Assembly (NCBI GenBank): GCA_037179515.1
Contig: JAXCGZ010015126.1
Span: 124,001 to 188,000 of the forward strand
Reading direction: 5' to 3'
From: Halocaridina rubra
Taxonomy: Eukaryota > Arthropoda > Malacostraca > Decapoda > Atyidae
DNA length: 64,000 nt
In this document: positions 25,001 through 36,100 of the stretch, in pieces
Position numbering within the stretch: the stretch's first letter is position 1
Layout of the letters: every line of letters starts with the position of its first letter
Translations under genes and position numbers: made by a program
Notes under the pieces: model-generated
Told to the model about the DNA's origin: nothing
Database searches by the model: none
What the model saw: the letters and a program-made list of their open reading frames with translations, nothing else

Positions 25001-27127
25001 ATAAAATATACAACATTCTCCCCGGCCATATAAGCTACAGCAGTGATTGAGGCTGTAAGAAATCAATTGCGTTTATGCTGGACAATCGGAAGCGATCAAA
25101 GACTAAAAATGATAAAATCCAAGGCTGGCGTTTAGAGTTGGCCAATTTTTGTTATGATATTCGTTACCGGCCAGGACGCTACAATGTTGTTGCTGATACT
25201 TTAAGTCGTTCCTGCTGCAATGCCAGTTTTTTCACCATCTCTCAAGAAATTACATGATGATTTATGCCATTCTCAACAGAAGAAGTACAGGAGGTATGTT
25301 CCGCATGTCGTGCATGTGCTGAACTGAAACCACAGTTTCTTTCTATGCCTTTTGGGACACTCATTAAAGCTACACAGGCATTATAACGTATAAGCGTTGA
25401 TTTTAAAGGGCCTTTGCCTTCACGGACAAACAACAAGTATCTGTTTGTTGCAGCGGATGAGTTTTCGCAGTTTCCATTTGCAATACCATGTAAGGATACA
25501 TCTTCCAAGACTATACTTCAATGTTTGGAAGCAATTTTTTCTGTGTATGGCACTCCAAATTTTATTCACTCTAACAGAGGCTTAGGGCTCATATCTTGGG
25601 AAGCGCAGGAATATCTTTTTCTGCATAATGTTGCTACAACCAAGACTACCCCTTATCACCCTGAGGGGAATGCACAGGTTGAAAGATACAACAGGATTAT
25701 TTGGAAAGCAAAATACCTGGCTCTGAGGTCCCGCAATCTCCCTGACTCATACTGGGAGGTGGTGCTGCCTCAGGCTCTGCACTGTATTAGATCACTTCTA
25801 TCAACAGCTACAAACTCGACCCCTCAAGAGAGCTTTTTCGCATTTCCATGACGTTCATCTATGGGGGTTTCTCTTCCTTCTTGGTTGTTGAATCCAGGAC
25901 CAGTGTTTTTGCGTAATTTTGCAAGACGTTCGAAGAACAATCCCATTGTTAAAGAAGTGGAGTTAAACCATGCAAATCCAACATATGCACTTGTTAGACA
26001 GAGTGATGGTCGTGAGTCAACTGTATCTCTTCGAGACTTGGCTCCATGCCCAACTACTAAAGTAAAGTGACCTTCTATTCAAGCACCTGAACCTAAATTG
26101 AACTTGAGCCAGTCATTGGAGAGGAACTTGATTGATCTAGTTCAAAGCCTTCACCTTCGCCTTCTCTGGAGGACTCAGCCTCAGTATCTCAAAGAGATCA
26201 GCCCTCTGAGCAGTCCGGTTTGGCACAAAATCTACTTCGTCGCTCGCAACTGGAAAGACATTCTCCCCTATGATATGGCTGGTAAAATTATATGGCCGGG
26301 GAGAATGTTGTATATTACACATACTGTATTATTATGTTTTGCACACTACATTAGACATTAAGGTAATTGTTATTCCTTTTCCTTGCAGATTGTTAATTAT
26401 GGTGTGATATTGTTGTAAAATAAAGCCATTTACAAGACTCTGCATAAAAAAAGGCCATATTCCAATAATCCCTTCTTCTAAAATAATACCCATTTCACTT
26501 ACTGGGGGTGTGAAAGTAAACATTTACCAAGTTGTGGCATTTCCTGCCATATGGCAAGAGTGGAAGTGATAAGATGGGTAGTTTACAGTTTAGCGGGCCA
26601 TGCCACCCAACGACCTCATCCCTCCACTCAGGTAAGCAGTTCGAGTAAAGGTTAGGTAAGTATTTTTAGTTAGGATAGTAAGATGGGGGGTCCCAAGGAG
26701 GCGAAGCCCCCCTGGCTAAGAGGTTAGGTAAGTATTTTTAGTTAGGATAGTAAAAAATTGTTTCGTAGGTCGATTTTCACCATTTTTGTTGTGTGTTCAT
26801 CCGCCAGTTCTCTAGTCAGAGCCTATCGCCATCTAGTGGTAGGTTTTGAAAATTGGTATGGCCCGCTAAACTGTGGGTGTTCCGATATTTGCGGCTGGAT
26901 GCCCTTTTTAACACCCAGCAGTGGGCTCGTACATGGGCTTATCACTTCCTAATTTGACTACTGTAACCACTGCTCTGCAGCGGCACAAAATGGCTAAATT
27001 CGACTAGAAATAAAGGTATTTATATAACGTACCAACACCTGTTACAAAGAGGCCGTTTTTCTCGCCTTCCTATTTCGATATGCACCAAATCGGCCATTTG
27101 GGACAATTCTTGCTCTTCATCTTCCAT
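19059..27127 (-). CDS. DTWD2: DTW-domain tRNA-uridine aminocarboxypropyltransferase
   Basis: The DTWD2 family uses SAM to make acp3U in the D-loop of tRNAs. Coding exons in gene order: 27127-27033, 21751-21566, 20683-20488, 20164-19997, 19484-19059. All four junctions have GT-AG borders and consistent phase, giving 356 residues (human DTWD2 is 298). Exon 1 starts MEDEEQELSQ and ends in the middle of a Cys cluster that exon 2 completes: C28-x2-C31, RP at 33-34, then C38-x-C40. Exon 2 then has VVILQHPHEEKRCLRTAPIL. Exon 3 has MYPGEKAIELEDL and the DTW signature as DGTW at about 138-141. Exon 4 encodes YVIRTQP and LSTVETAAIAL; exon 5 HGAVAHQSKEQM, the KRTYKKLRK basic stretch and about 90 further Ser-rich residues not found in vertebrates. 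Intron 1 is 5281 bp and full of mobile DNA. The minus-strand ORF beyond 19484 continues into intron 4 and is not coding. Confidence 0.93.
20297..20460 (+). mobile_element. S1 SINE in DTWD2 intron 3
   Basis: A near-complete S1 copy: A-box-like TAGTGGTTAGAGCGC, B-box-like AGTTCAAGCCC, AAGGGCATCCAACC, CAACCTGTGTGTCCACC, ending in an A run at 20455-20465. It is antisense to DTWD2 and lies 23 bp beyond the donor of exon 3. Confidence 0.8.
22189..22360 (+). mobile_element. SINE with tRNA-like head
   Basis: It starts CAACGGCTCAGCGGTAGA, has GTTCGATCCCACCACGTGG, and ends in the S1-type tail (AGCTCCAACCTGTGTTCACC, CATACAAATGGGGACTAATT). The head differs from other S1 copies and looks like a different tRNA, so tail sharing between SINE families is possible. 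In DTWD2 intron 1. Confidence 0.7.
22378..22680 (+). repeat. Dispersed GC-rich repeat, copy 2
   Basis: Matches 110-395 in order: CCCCTAACAATTATAGGGGG, GGTATTGGGTGG, AAGCAAAAACGA, an A run at 22520-22543, then GGGGCCGAGGCCCCTGGATCCC and GGGGCTATGCCCCCCGGACC. Confidence 0.6.
22855..24735 (+). pseudogene. Degenerate non-LTR retrotransposon: endonuclease and start of RT
   Basis: In broken frames one can read an APE-type endonuclease (NIQGLTKQKVMETETF, REINDTRGLMMIYKE, then HFNGHLDFLG near 23275 where a GDFNGH motif would be expected, and SVIDFILINK after 23655), then RT palm lead-in (KLKNKKEAGPDGL near 24565-24600, LTKCFKNEIEKEDK). There are many stops and a foldback insertion at 23421-23648. 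It breaks off at the Ty3/gypsy LTR. It lies antisense in DTWD2 intron 1. The clade is uncertain. Confidence 0.75.
23421..23648. repeat. Foldback element inside the LINE relic
   Basis: A near-perfect palindrome: arms of about 100 bp (from CTAATTTCTTAAACAGTGT on the left to ACACTGTTTAAGAAATTGG on the right) around a short centre with GATCACGTACGGGATCC. The LINE endonuclease reading stops before it and resumes after it, so it is an insertion. Confidence 0.85.
24742..26434 (+). mobile_element. Degenerate Ty3/gypsy LTR retrotransposon
   Basis: The 3' LTR is 26306-26434 (129 bp, TGTTGTATATT to AAGCCATTTACA), with a purine tract GGCCGGGGAGA just before it. A 5' LTR remnant at 24742-24833 shares ATTAGACGTTAAGG and AATAAAGCCATT. 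After it come a possible tRNA primer site beginning TGGTGAGAAAC and a gag-like start at 24883. At 24944-25031 part of the LTR and purine tract occurs inverted, then the reading jumps to the end of RNase H (ELANFCYDIRYRPG, VVADTLSRS) and integrase (about 25414-26070; the second catalytic Asp is changed to Asn in the HSNRG segment). Gag-pol in between is gone. The element is dead. Confidence 0.8.
26586..26873. mobile_element. 288 bp inverted-repeat element
   Basis: 19 bp ends CAGTTTAGCGGGCCATGCC and the reverse complement with one mismatch at 26855-26873. The interior contains a duplicated block GGTTAGGTAAGTATTTTTAG and a GAGGCGAAGCCCCCC hairpin like that of the repeat at 110-395. No ORF. A non-autonomous DNA transposon is likely. 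In DTWD2 intron 1. Confidence 0.6.
26874..26995 (-). mobile_element. S1 SINE, antisense to plus strand
   Basis: Read on the minus strand: CAGAGCAGTGGTTACAGTAG, ACGAGCCCACTGCTGGGTGT, AAGGGCATCCAGCC. The tail is cut off by the inverted-repeat element at 26873. It ends 38 bp beyond the donor of DTWD2 exon 1. Confidence 0.7.
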
Positions 27128-27216
27128 TTTTATCACTTAAATATCACTACATTCACTAATTCCGATGGTGCAATTCCCTTCTATTCCGTGGCATTCGGCC
27201 TCGATCAGCTGTAGGA

Positions 27217-27320
27217 CATATTCTTTATATAAGATGTAGGCACAATCACACCAAATATTGACCAATGACATTCAAGATTTATATAAACCTCGGTTTTCAT
27301 TGGCTCAAATATGCAAAAGT
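27217..27320 (-). promoter_or_regulatory. Candidate DTWD2 core promoter
   Basis: On the minus strand, about 95-175 bp upstream of the DTWD2 ATG, there are CCAAT (27303-27299), a TATATAAA-type box (27289-27277) and a second TATATAAAG (27233-27223). The order CCAAT-TATA-ATG fits a promoter, but no transcript start is known and such AT-rich motifs occur by chance. Confidence 0.4.
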
Positions 27321-27383
27321 ATCATTGAAACAAAAATTATTGTTTGATGGTTTGTTTACATATTAAATAAATGCTTAAATAAT

Positions 27384-27765
27384 GTCATAATGAATAATGA
27401 AATACCAGATGACTGGAGGAGGTCAAAAAAGACTATGATCCCGAAGTCAAAACGACCAAAAATGAAAGAACACAGACCTATTGCCCTTACAAACAATGGG
27501 TATAAGCTACTTATGAGTCTAGTGAAAGAAAAGGTTATAGAACATATAATATCGAGAGTTGAGATAAACGAGGTACAAGCTCTTTACTGGGGAGGTTACT
27601 GCTATGGCTTGGCACCACAGTGGGGGCTTGGAGCCTGTGCCGGCTGGCGACCGCCCTACGGGTCCTCCATGACCCGTTCCGCTCATCCTTGGGTGGAAAA
27701 TCTAAAAACAGGATTTACAGTAGGAAGGAGACTGGAAGACAATCTGTACATATTGGAATACTGTC

Positions 27766-27797
<32 letters not shown>

Positions 27798-28650
27798 TGC
27801 TGGTGACAGCATTTGATTTTAAAATGACATTCGATACGGTGGAAAGGAGAGCATTGATAAGGGCACTGAAAAAAATATGAATGTCGCCTAATGATTATAG
27901 ATATAATAGCGAACATATACACAAACGATGTGACAGAAATATATATGGGAACGAAGAAAATATGTGATGTGCCAGTAAGCAACGGAATAAGACAAGGGTG
28001 TTCCGGTTCCGGTTTTACGTCACGGACTCCCTTTTCAACCAAGGGCTAGGACGGTTGCCTTCTTGCGAAGGACTTGTTTTGGCAGATGTAATCGTTACCC
28101 TGAGTGCATGCCCTTGCTAACCTCAGACCGTGGCGGGGCGCGAACCCTCGACCTGCCGCCTCAGAGTCGCGGACGTTACCGGCTGAGCCACGGTGACTAC
28201 AATAAGACAAGGGTATAAACCTGATAATAGAAAGAATATTCAAAAGTACTATGAGCTTCAAAAATAATAAACTATATATACCGGTTCTCTTCTTTGCAGG
28301 CCTGATGCTGTCAAACAGTAGAAGAGAAATGGAGCAAATGATAGATTTATTAATGGAGTTGTCTGGAAGTTTGGTCTGAACATTACTTAGGAAGGAAAAT
28401 AACAGAAAAGAAAGTCCATATGAAAGAACCCAAAACAGACAAAATAGAAAAAGCAAGAAAAATGGCAGGATTAACCTTCTCAGTGATAGCAAGGTCATGC
28501 AATAGAGTCCTAATTGGTAAAACCTATTGGAAATGTGTGGTATTACCGAGCATTCTGATGGGCAGTGGAGTAATGATTTGGAGTAAAGAGGAGCTTAAGA
28601 AACTACAAAGGATAGAAAATACGCATTGGAGGCATATACTGGGAGCACCA
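27384..28650 (+). pseudogene. Degenerate LINE reverse transcriptase
   Basis: Readable RT pieces in changing frames: IPDDWRRSKKTMIPKSKRPK and HRPIALTNNGYKLLMS (27400-27510), an insertion of about 125 bp, GFTVGRRLEDNLYILEYC (27711-27765), AFDFKMTFDTVERRALI with the first RT Asp (27810-27860), a GIRQGCS remnant broken by a SINE, then a C-terminal part [17 protein letters not shown]...[13 protein letters not shown] (28450-28650). It starts about 255 bp upstream of the DTWD2 ATG, divergently. Family relation to 22855-24735 is likely but they overlap too little to compare. Confidence 0.75.
28000..28200 (-). mobile_element. Complete tRNA-derived SINE (S2) with 14 bp target-site duplication
   Basis: AATAAGACAAGGGT occurs at 27986-27999 and again at 28201-28214, bracketing a 201 bp insertion in the LINE RT. 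On the minus strand the element starts GTAGTCACCGTGGCTCAG; TGGCTCAGCCGG fits the pol III A-box and GGGTTCGCGCCCC the B-box about 40 bp on. The tail has CTGCCAAAACAAGTCCTTCG, a hairpin, and GGGAGTCCGTGACGTAAAACC. Partial relatives: 8300-8400, 40228-40420, 49233-49362. Confidence 0.92.
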
Positions 28651-29980
<1,330 letters not shown>

Positions 29981-29984
29981 TTAC

Positions 29985-30870
29985 CTAATTGTGTTTACGG
30001 GAAAAAGCCCAAAGCTCGTATCTTTCGGTCTCCTGATCGGTTCCATTTTGTACTTAGTGATACTTATCATACCTGTCCTTGAAACTATGGATTGAGATAG
30101 CATGAACTACCTCCTCGCTTAGCCAATTCCAATTATCAACTACTCTTACACTGAAAAAGTATTTCCTTACATCCTGCAAAGAAGTTTCCTTACGAAGCTT
30201 CAAATTATGACCTCTAGTTCTATAGCCAGCCATATTATAATATCCATCCCTATCCACTCTATCATAATCATGAAGGAATTTAAAGACTGTCACCATATCC
30301 CCCCTCAATCTTCTAGCTTCGAGTGATGGTAAGTCTAATTCACTCAGCCTCTCATCATAACTGAGATTACGTATTTCTGGCACCAGTTTCGTGGCATGTC
30401 TTTGAACTTTTTCAAGCTTAGCTATGTGTTTTTTCAAGTGCGGATTCCAAAAGGGGGCTGCATATTCGAGTTTTGGCCTCACATAGGATACATAAATATT
30501 TCTGAACATTTCCTTGTCCATGTGCCTGAAGGCTACACTTACATTTGATCAGAAGGCATATGCTGCCCTTACTATGCCATTTATATGTATTTCTGGAGAC
30601 AAATCTGCCAGTATGTTTACTCCTAGATCTCTCTCATTTTCTGTCTCTTGAAGTTGTACTCCAGCCACCGAGTAGACAAGCTTGGGCCTTCTTGCACTTG
30701 TACCCATTCTCATTACCTTACATTTTGCCGTATTGAATTTCATTAGCCACTTTTCTGACCACTCATGCAGACTATTTAGATCTTCCTGAAAATCTCTACC
30801 ACTGTTCTCGTGTCCTACTTTCTTCACAATCTTTGCATCATCTGCAAACATATTCATGAATGAATTTACA
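29985..30870 (-). pseudogene. CR1/Jockey-like LINE, copy 1 (3' part)
   Basis: The minus strand encodes the end of RT from [13 protein letters not shown] (FADD catalytic box) to FKDRYDKYH, as at 55785-58001. A single TGA at 30547-30549 replaces a Leu codon of the intact copy (AAYAF then SNV), otherwise the frame is open from 30870 to 30054. The 3' UTR has AAACACAATTAGGTAATCA at 29985. The 5' side is cut at 30870 against the I-like LINE. Confidence 0.88.
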
Positions 30871-32325
30871 GGCGATGAGGATAACATTAGGATGTCCTAG
30901 AACTACTCGAATAGAAACTACGAGAATGGAACGGAATCTTCCAAGTATTTATTGTAGAATTAACGAGTTGATTATAGCTACTTTTATCAAAATGATGAGA
31001 AGAGGTTATAATTTTCCATTTCCTTGTTACACATTTGTCAAACTGGTCACAACTCTGCTAAAGTGAACATATATGGAAACACATTGTATAAAACCTTGCT
31101 TGATTATGATGCAGTCCAGTATTGTACACTTTTAGTAAAGAATGATAGTGTTCCACTTTGGTTGCAGGACAGAGCGATTGTGAATACTCTGCACTTGAGA
31201 GCTAGGAAACATGAACTCTCTCCATTAGAGCTGACATTTTTTTTTTGTCTGAAATCAATTCTTTACCCAGATGTAATGTAATTCATATGTATTGTGATGG
31301 GTCAGTAAGTGGTATTAAGGTTAGCTGTGGGTCTGTAATTAGGGAATACTTTGAAGAGGGTGTAAGTATTGATGAGCTAAGAGGGTGAGTGATTATACAA
31401 CTGTCACAAGTGCCCAGTCTCGAGGAATATATGAACTATGAAGGTTTATTAGTTGCATCCATTAAACATAAAGATATTTATGTATTTGCTGATAGTCAGA
31501 GTGCACTGCTTTCTTTAAGCAGTCTTAATACAGTCAATAGTGAATCTGATACAGTCAACAGTGAATTAGTGTCACATTGTAAAGACATAATACATAAACT
31601 CAAGGCTACTGATCACAGTGTGGTATTTACGTGGATACCATCTCACATTGGCATATGTCTCAATGAAAGCGCTGATAAGCTTGCCAAAGATACATTAAAC
31701 AAGGACATGATGGATTATGAGGCTGCTATGAGTTTAAGAAGAATCAAGGGTGTACTAACAAGTAAAAGGATACAGTGGGACCTTGAAAACATTCAGAAAA
31801 TTATAGATAATGGAAGTGAAACCATGCAACACTATGTTACAGTTTATGAAAACATCTGCGGGCCACAAGTGGAAGGTCCGCTCACCCTCAAGGGTGAACA
31901 TCCAACAAAAAAAAGTTTATGAAAACACTAATACATCTTATGGTAGAGCATATACCAGAGTGGACACCTTTGATATGCGGTTAAGGTTAGGTTATAAGTA
32001 TTACTGGTAGTTTGTAAATAGTGGAGATGAAATACCTTGTAAACTTTGTAATGCAGAAAATTCTCATTCATTGCATCATTATTTATGTTCTTGCCACAAA
32101 ATTGAGGAATTTAGGAATCCTAATATTGTAGGATGCTACTATGCAAGCTTGCCATATGATTAATACAAATGTCATACCTGCCATCCTGAGGAAATCCAAG
32201 CTGTTCACACTTAGATCCTAGTTTTTTTTTGTAAGACCTTAATAGGTCAGTTGGTTGGGCCTAACACCATGCTGTCCGCTCCCTTTGATATATATTTATA
32301 TCAATAAACCATTTGAATTTGATTG
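30871..32325 (+). pseudogene. LINE relic with RNase H domain
   Basis: Broken frames give an end-of-RT segment (AMRITLGCPRTTRIET at 30866-30913), a linker, an RNase H domain in the open stretch 31389-31922 (YVFADSQSALLSLSS with the catalytic Asp region, FTWIPSHIGICLNESADKLAK), then a degraded zinc-knuckle-like C-rich region near 32036-32095. The 3' end is about TCAATAAACCATTTGAATTT at 32300-32320. An RNase H after RT fits the I/R1-type LINE groups. Confidence 0.75.
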
Positions 32326-32379
32326 AATGGACGGGTGTGAGGGGAGATGCCAAGTGATGAAGCAATTGGGGTAAATCGA

Positions 32380-32600
32380 CTGCGGCTGTCGGGGCTTCTT
32401 GTAGACTATGCTTGCCCGCCTACCTTGTGGATGACCCAAGCAGGGTGGAAGGAGGGAGACGTGGCAACCTTTTATCCCCTAGAAGTTAAGAGGAGTGGTT
32501 GAAGTACGAGGAGTGGTTGAAGTATGTGTGGATCGTGGTGAATGCGTGTTTCTTCAGCTCAGTCACCTCCCTTACAAAGGGGAATGAGACGTGTATATGT
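32380..32600 (-). mobile_element. S3 repeat, antisense
   Basis: CCTTGTGGATGACCCAAGC, TATCCCCTAGAAGTTAAGAGG and CAGTCACCTCCCTTACAAAG are the reverse complement of family S3, with a small duplication (GAGGAGTGGTTGAAGTA twice at 32489-32525). Confidence 0.6.
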
Positions 32601-32910
32601 ATGCATTTTTATTGGTTTATGAAGAAATATTTTTGTTACATTCTTACTATAAATAAATACAAATGTTTAACTAAATGTGATTAAATAAGAAATTTCGTAC
32701 TTTAAATAATGTAAATAAATTTGGAGTTGTATTTGATTAAAATGAAACGTTTTCTTGTATTTTCTTTTTGTATAATTTAGAAATAGCTTTCACCGTAATA
32801 TACTTAAATTAGAAATTACATCAATTGAATGACTTTATTTAATTATTTAATTCGATAATCTAATTTGTTAATCGAAAAAAAATATACTAACTGGCACTGA
32901 TTCTTTGTTC

Positions 32911-33100
32911 TGATTGGTTTAAATTTTGTAAACAATAGAGGGAAATTAACCAATCAGAGAATTTCCCGCAAAATTCGCTCGTGAAATTTGGCGGTTGACA
33001 AACAACAGCTGAGTAGCCTGTATTACGTGTATTTGCATCATCATACAATTGTTTTCATTGTTAATAGTGAAAATAAAGGGTTTCATTATATATTTACAAT
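32911..33100 (+). promoter_or_regulatory. CHAF1A promoter: two CCAAT boxes and two E2F-like sites
   Basis: Within 190 bp upstream of the ATG at 33101: an inverted CCAAT (ATTGG at 32913-32917), a forward CCAAT at 32950-32954, TTTCCCGC at 32962-32969 (exact match to the E2F consensus TTTSSCGC) and TTTGGCGG at 32987-32994 (one base off). CAF-1 genes are S-phase genes controlled by E2F in animals, so the arrangement fits the downstream gene. The start of transcription is not known; a position around 33000-33090 would fit. Confidence 0.6.
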
Positions 33101-36100
33101 ATGGTGGATGATTGTGAAATCGGTGAGAGTAAATTCTGGTTTGTTTGTGGGAATTGTGTGTTCTTATTTACACTTAATGTACGTGTTAATCAATCTATAT
33201 CCCATCTTCCGGTTGACAAGTTGTGAACGGTAGTGAAAATAAAAAATATTAGTTCACTTTTCAACTTTTACCTTAACCAGGGTTGAACTAACCCAAAAAT
33301 CTCACGACAGTTCATGTTTTAAATTCAGTTTGCTCCCTCTCATTAGGAAACTCGGTTAAGAATCGTTTTATGCACCCTTTCTAGTTTGAGACTGAACCTT
33401 TTTTTTTCTGACTGATGCGTCTTGAATTAATTTTTTTTTATTTTTCTTCGGAATTCACTTTTTTTTTTTTTGCGCTAGGGCCAAAACTTTATCAACCTAA
33501 CCTAAATTAAATTTATCAAAGTTACATACCTTAAAAGGGTGAAATTTGGGTGTTAATGCTTCAGCGCTGCACATTTCAGGATGTGGTGTAAACGCTGATT
33601 TCTCGGGTAGGTTATGAAATGGGTGCATAAAAGGAATCAACCGGAAATTGAAGTGAAATTGTTATTTCTATTTTATAATTTTATTTTTTATAAATATAGC
33701 CCCTGGAAACCCTCGGAAAATAGTTGGTAATCTAAATTAACTCAACCTAACCCATTTTGTAAAGTAATTAACTCTAAAACTTAAATAACTTAACCTAACC
33801 CATTGTAAAGTAATTAACTTAAAACTTAATTTGCAAATTTTCAAGGTCAACCAAACAAAAACATCAGAAACCTTAGAAAAATGTAATTTAATTAATATAT
33901 TTTACGTTAAGTTAGTATTAACTTAAACTACATGAAAAACCATAAAGAAAAATATTATTTTCACTTCCATATTGAGACAGGTCCAATTGTGAAAAATTAC
34001 CATTAGCTTACTTTATAATTTTTTTTTTTAAATTATATTTTTTTTTGGTGCTTCTGCTCTAACTCTTAGATATATGTGATGCCCAAACTAATAATTCATG
34101 TTACACTTATTGACTGGTTAATTTTCTTACTGTAAGGAATACTATATTGGATTAGATAATAGTACAAGATTTTACTCTTAAGAGATATTTATTCACCGTT
34201 TTATATTTTGGTAACCATTCAAATGGGGGTGGACACAGATGTTGAAACTGGGGGATTGAGACTGGATAACCTACCTCACCTATTACTGAGTAAATTATGA
34301 TAATTTTAAAACTCCTTTTATCAAAATCAATCTAAATCTTAAACAACTTACAATAGGCTTGGATGACACGGGTGCAATAGTAAAGAAATTCCAAAAAATG
34401 TTAGTGACTTAAGATCAATATAGGTGAGCCCATACTCGCTTAATTTTGACCCTGGCCCTTGAATGAAGGGGGCAAAATTCTCGGCCAGTAAACTTTAGAA
34501 AGTACTGTACTATGCATTCACTCTCTCAATTCCATTTCATCTTCATTGTATTCAGGCTTTTTCTTTAATTCATTTACTTATCCATTTACCTCATTTTCTG
34601 CAATGTAAGGAGGAGGCTGTGGTAAATCATTGTTAATATCTTTGTCTTAAGGAATTTTCTTTCTCTTACATTCACTGTAACAGTATTCCCTACATCATAG
34701 GAACTGACTTAAATGGTTAAGGGAATGCAGAGCAGACAATCCCTTTCTTCCTGAATTCTTTTTATCCTTTTGCCAAAAAACATCCTGCTTGGAAGGATGA
34801 GGGTACGCAGGGTATGATGAGGCTGAGCTACCTACATTTTATTCCTTTGTTGAGTTAACCCTTCTGGCTTGAGGGTTGTTAAATTATTTCAACTTCTAAT
34901 ATAACCTAACACAACCCAGCCCAACCTAACCTAAACTAACAACCAAAGCTGACCCAGTCCAACCCAGCTTATGCGGATGTAACCTAATCATAAAAGCAGG
35001 TGGATTCCTTTCTCCCACCAGCCTTTAATTGACCACTAGAGATTTAAAATATATATATTGTCACATTTTAATACTGGACCACTGTACTGTAGCAAAGTGA
35101 TTAGAGCACTCGAATGGGAGGTGACAGACATGTGATCGAACCTACTGTAGGGCGTTAAGAAGTCCATCCAGCCTTAATTCCCCGTAAAAAGAATTGATAG
35201 TGACACGATATGGAAAACTTGAAGGATGTTATATTAAAATGTGGCTGTTAACTATTCTGTCTCTTGATTTTTTAGTGGAAACTGTAATGAAGAAAAGTCC
35301 TAGTGGTGGTCCCCCTACAAAGAAACTAAAGCAATGTAAGTATTTTTTAGTCTATACTTAGTTAACCATTGTGCACATGTGTTTCTTAATGCAAGGTGTT
35401 CTTTGAGGAAAGAGAAAGACTTCCTTCTAGCTATAATATGAACTGGACACTTACATAGCATAAACAGCGTCATTTCTAGGCGGATATATTTGTGGTTCTT
35501 TTGACTAAACTATATATAAATTATGTTGTAACAACATTCAAAGCTATAATCTGAATATTGACTCTATCGAGGCCACTCAGTATTATATTTGCTTGTGTCT
35601 TTGTATTCTAATCATATAACTTCTACACTTGTTTTGTATTAAATGATATAATAGTGACCGTTGCTTTTTCAGGTCATCTGACTTGTTATTGTATAAATTA
35701 TATAATAGTTACCTTTACTTTTTCAAGTCATCTACCTTTCTTTTGTATAAAGTATAGTAACTCTTGCTTTTTCAGGTCGTCTACCTTTTTCCCCAGTAAA
35801 CAGTAAAAGTCTCAAGAAATCAGACGCTGATAATAAGAAAAAGAGAAAATTTTCTGGTAATAGTGATATCACCAGTGCTATTAAAACACCCAGGAACGAG
35901 AGCAAACAAACTGATGAAGTTTATAATGAAAACCTGCAAACACCCAAGGTGATTAATGATCCCGATGATCACATATCACCCAAATCAAATCACTCTGGGT
36001 CAGGGATGTCCAAAACACCTGAGAGCAAAGATGGACTTCTTAAAAAGAAAGGCCGACCCCCTGGTTCAAAAAATAAAAGCAGTTTGAAGAAAACCCCTCA

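Noticed and set aside
28120..28200. A tRNA gene on the minus strand
   Set aside because: A- and B-boxes are present but no cloverleaf closes, and the unit is inside a SINE with a target-site duplication.
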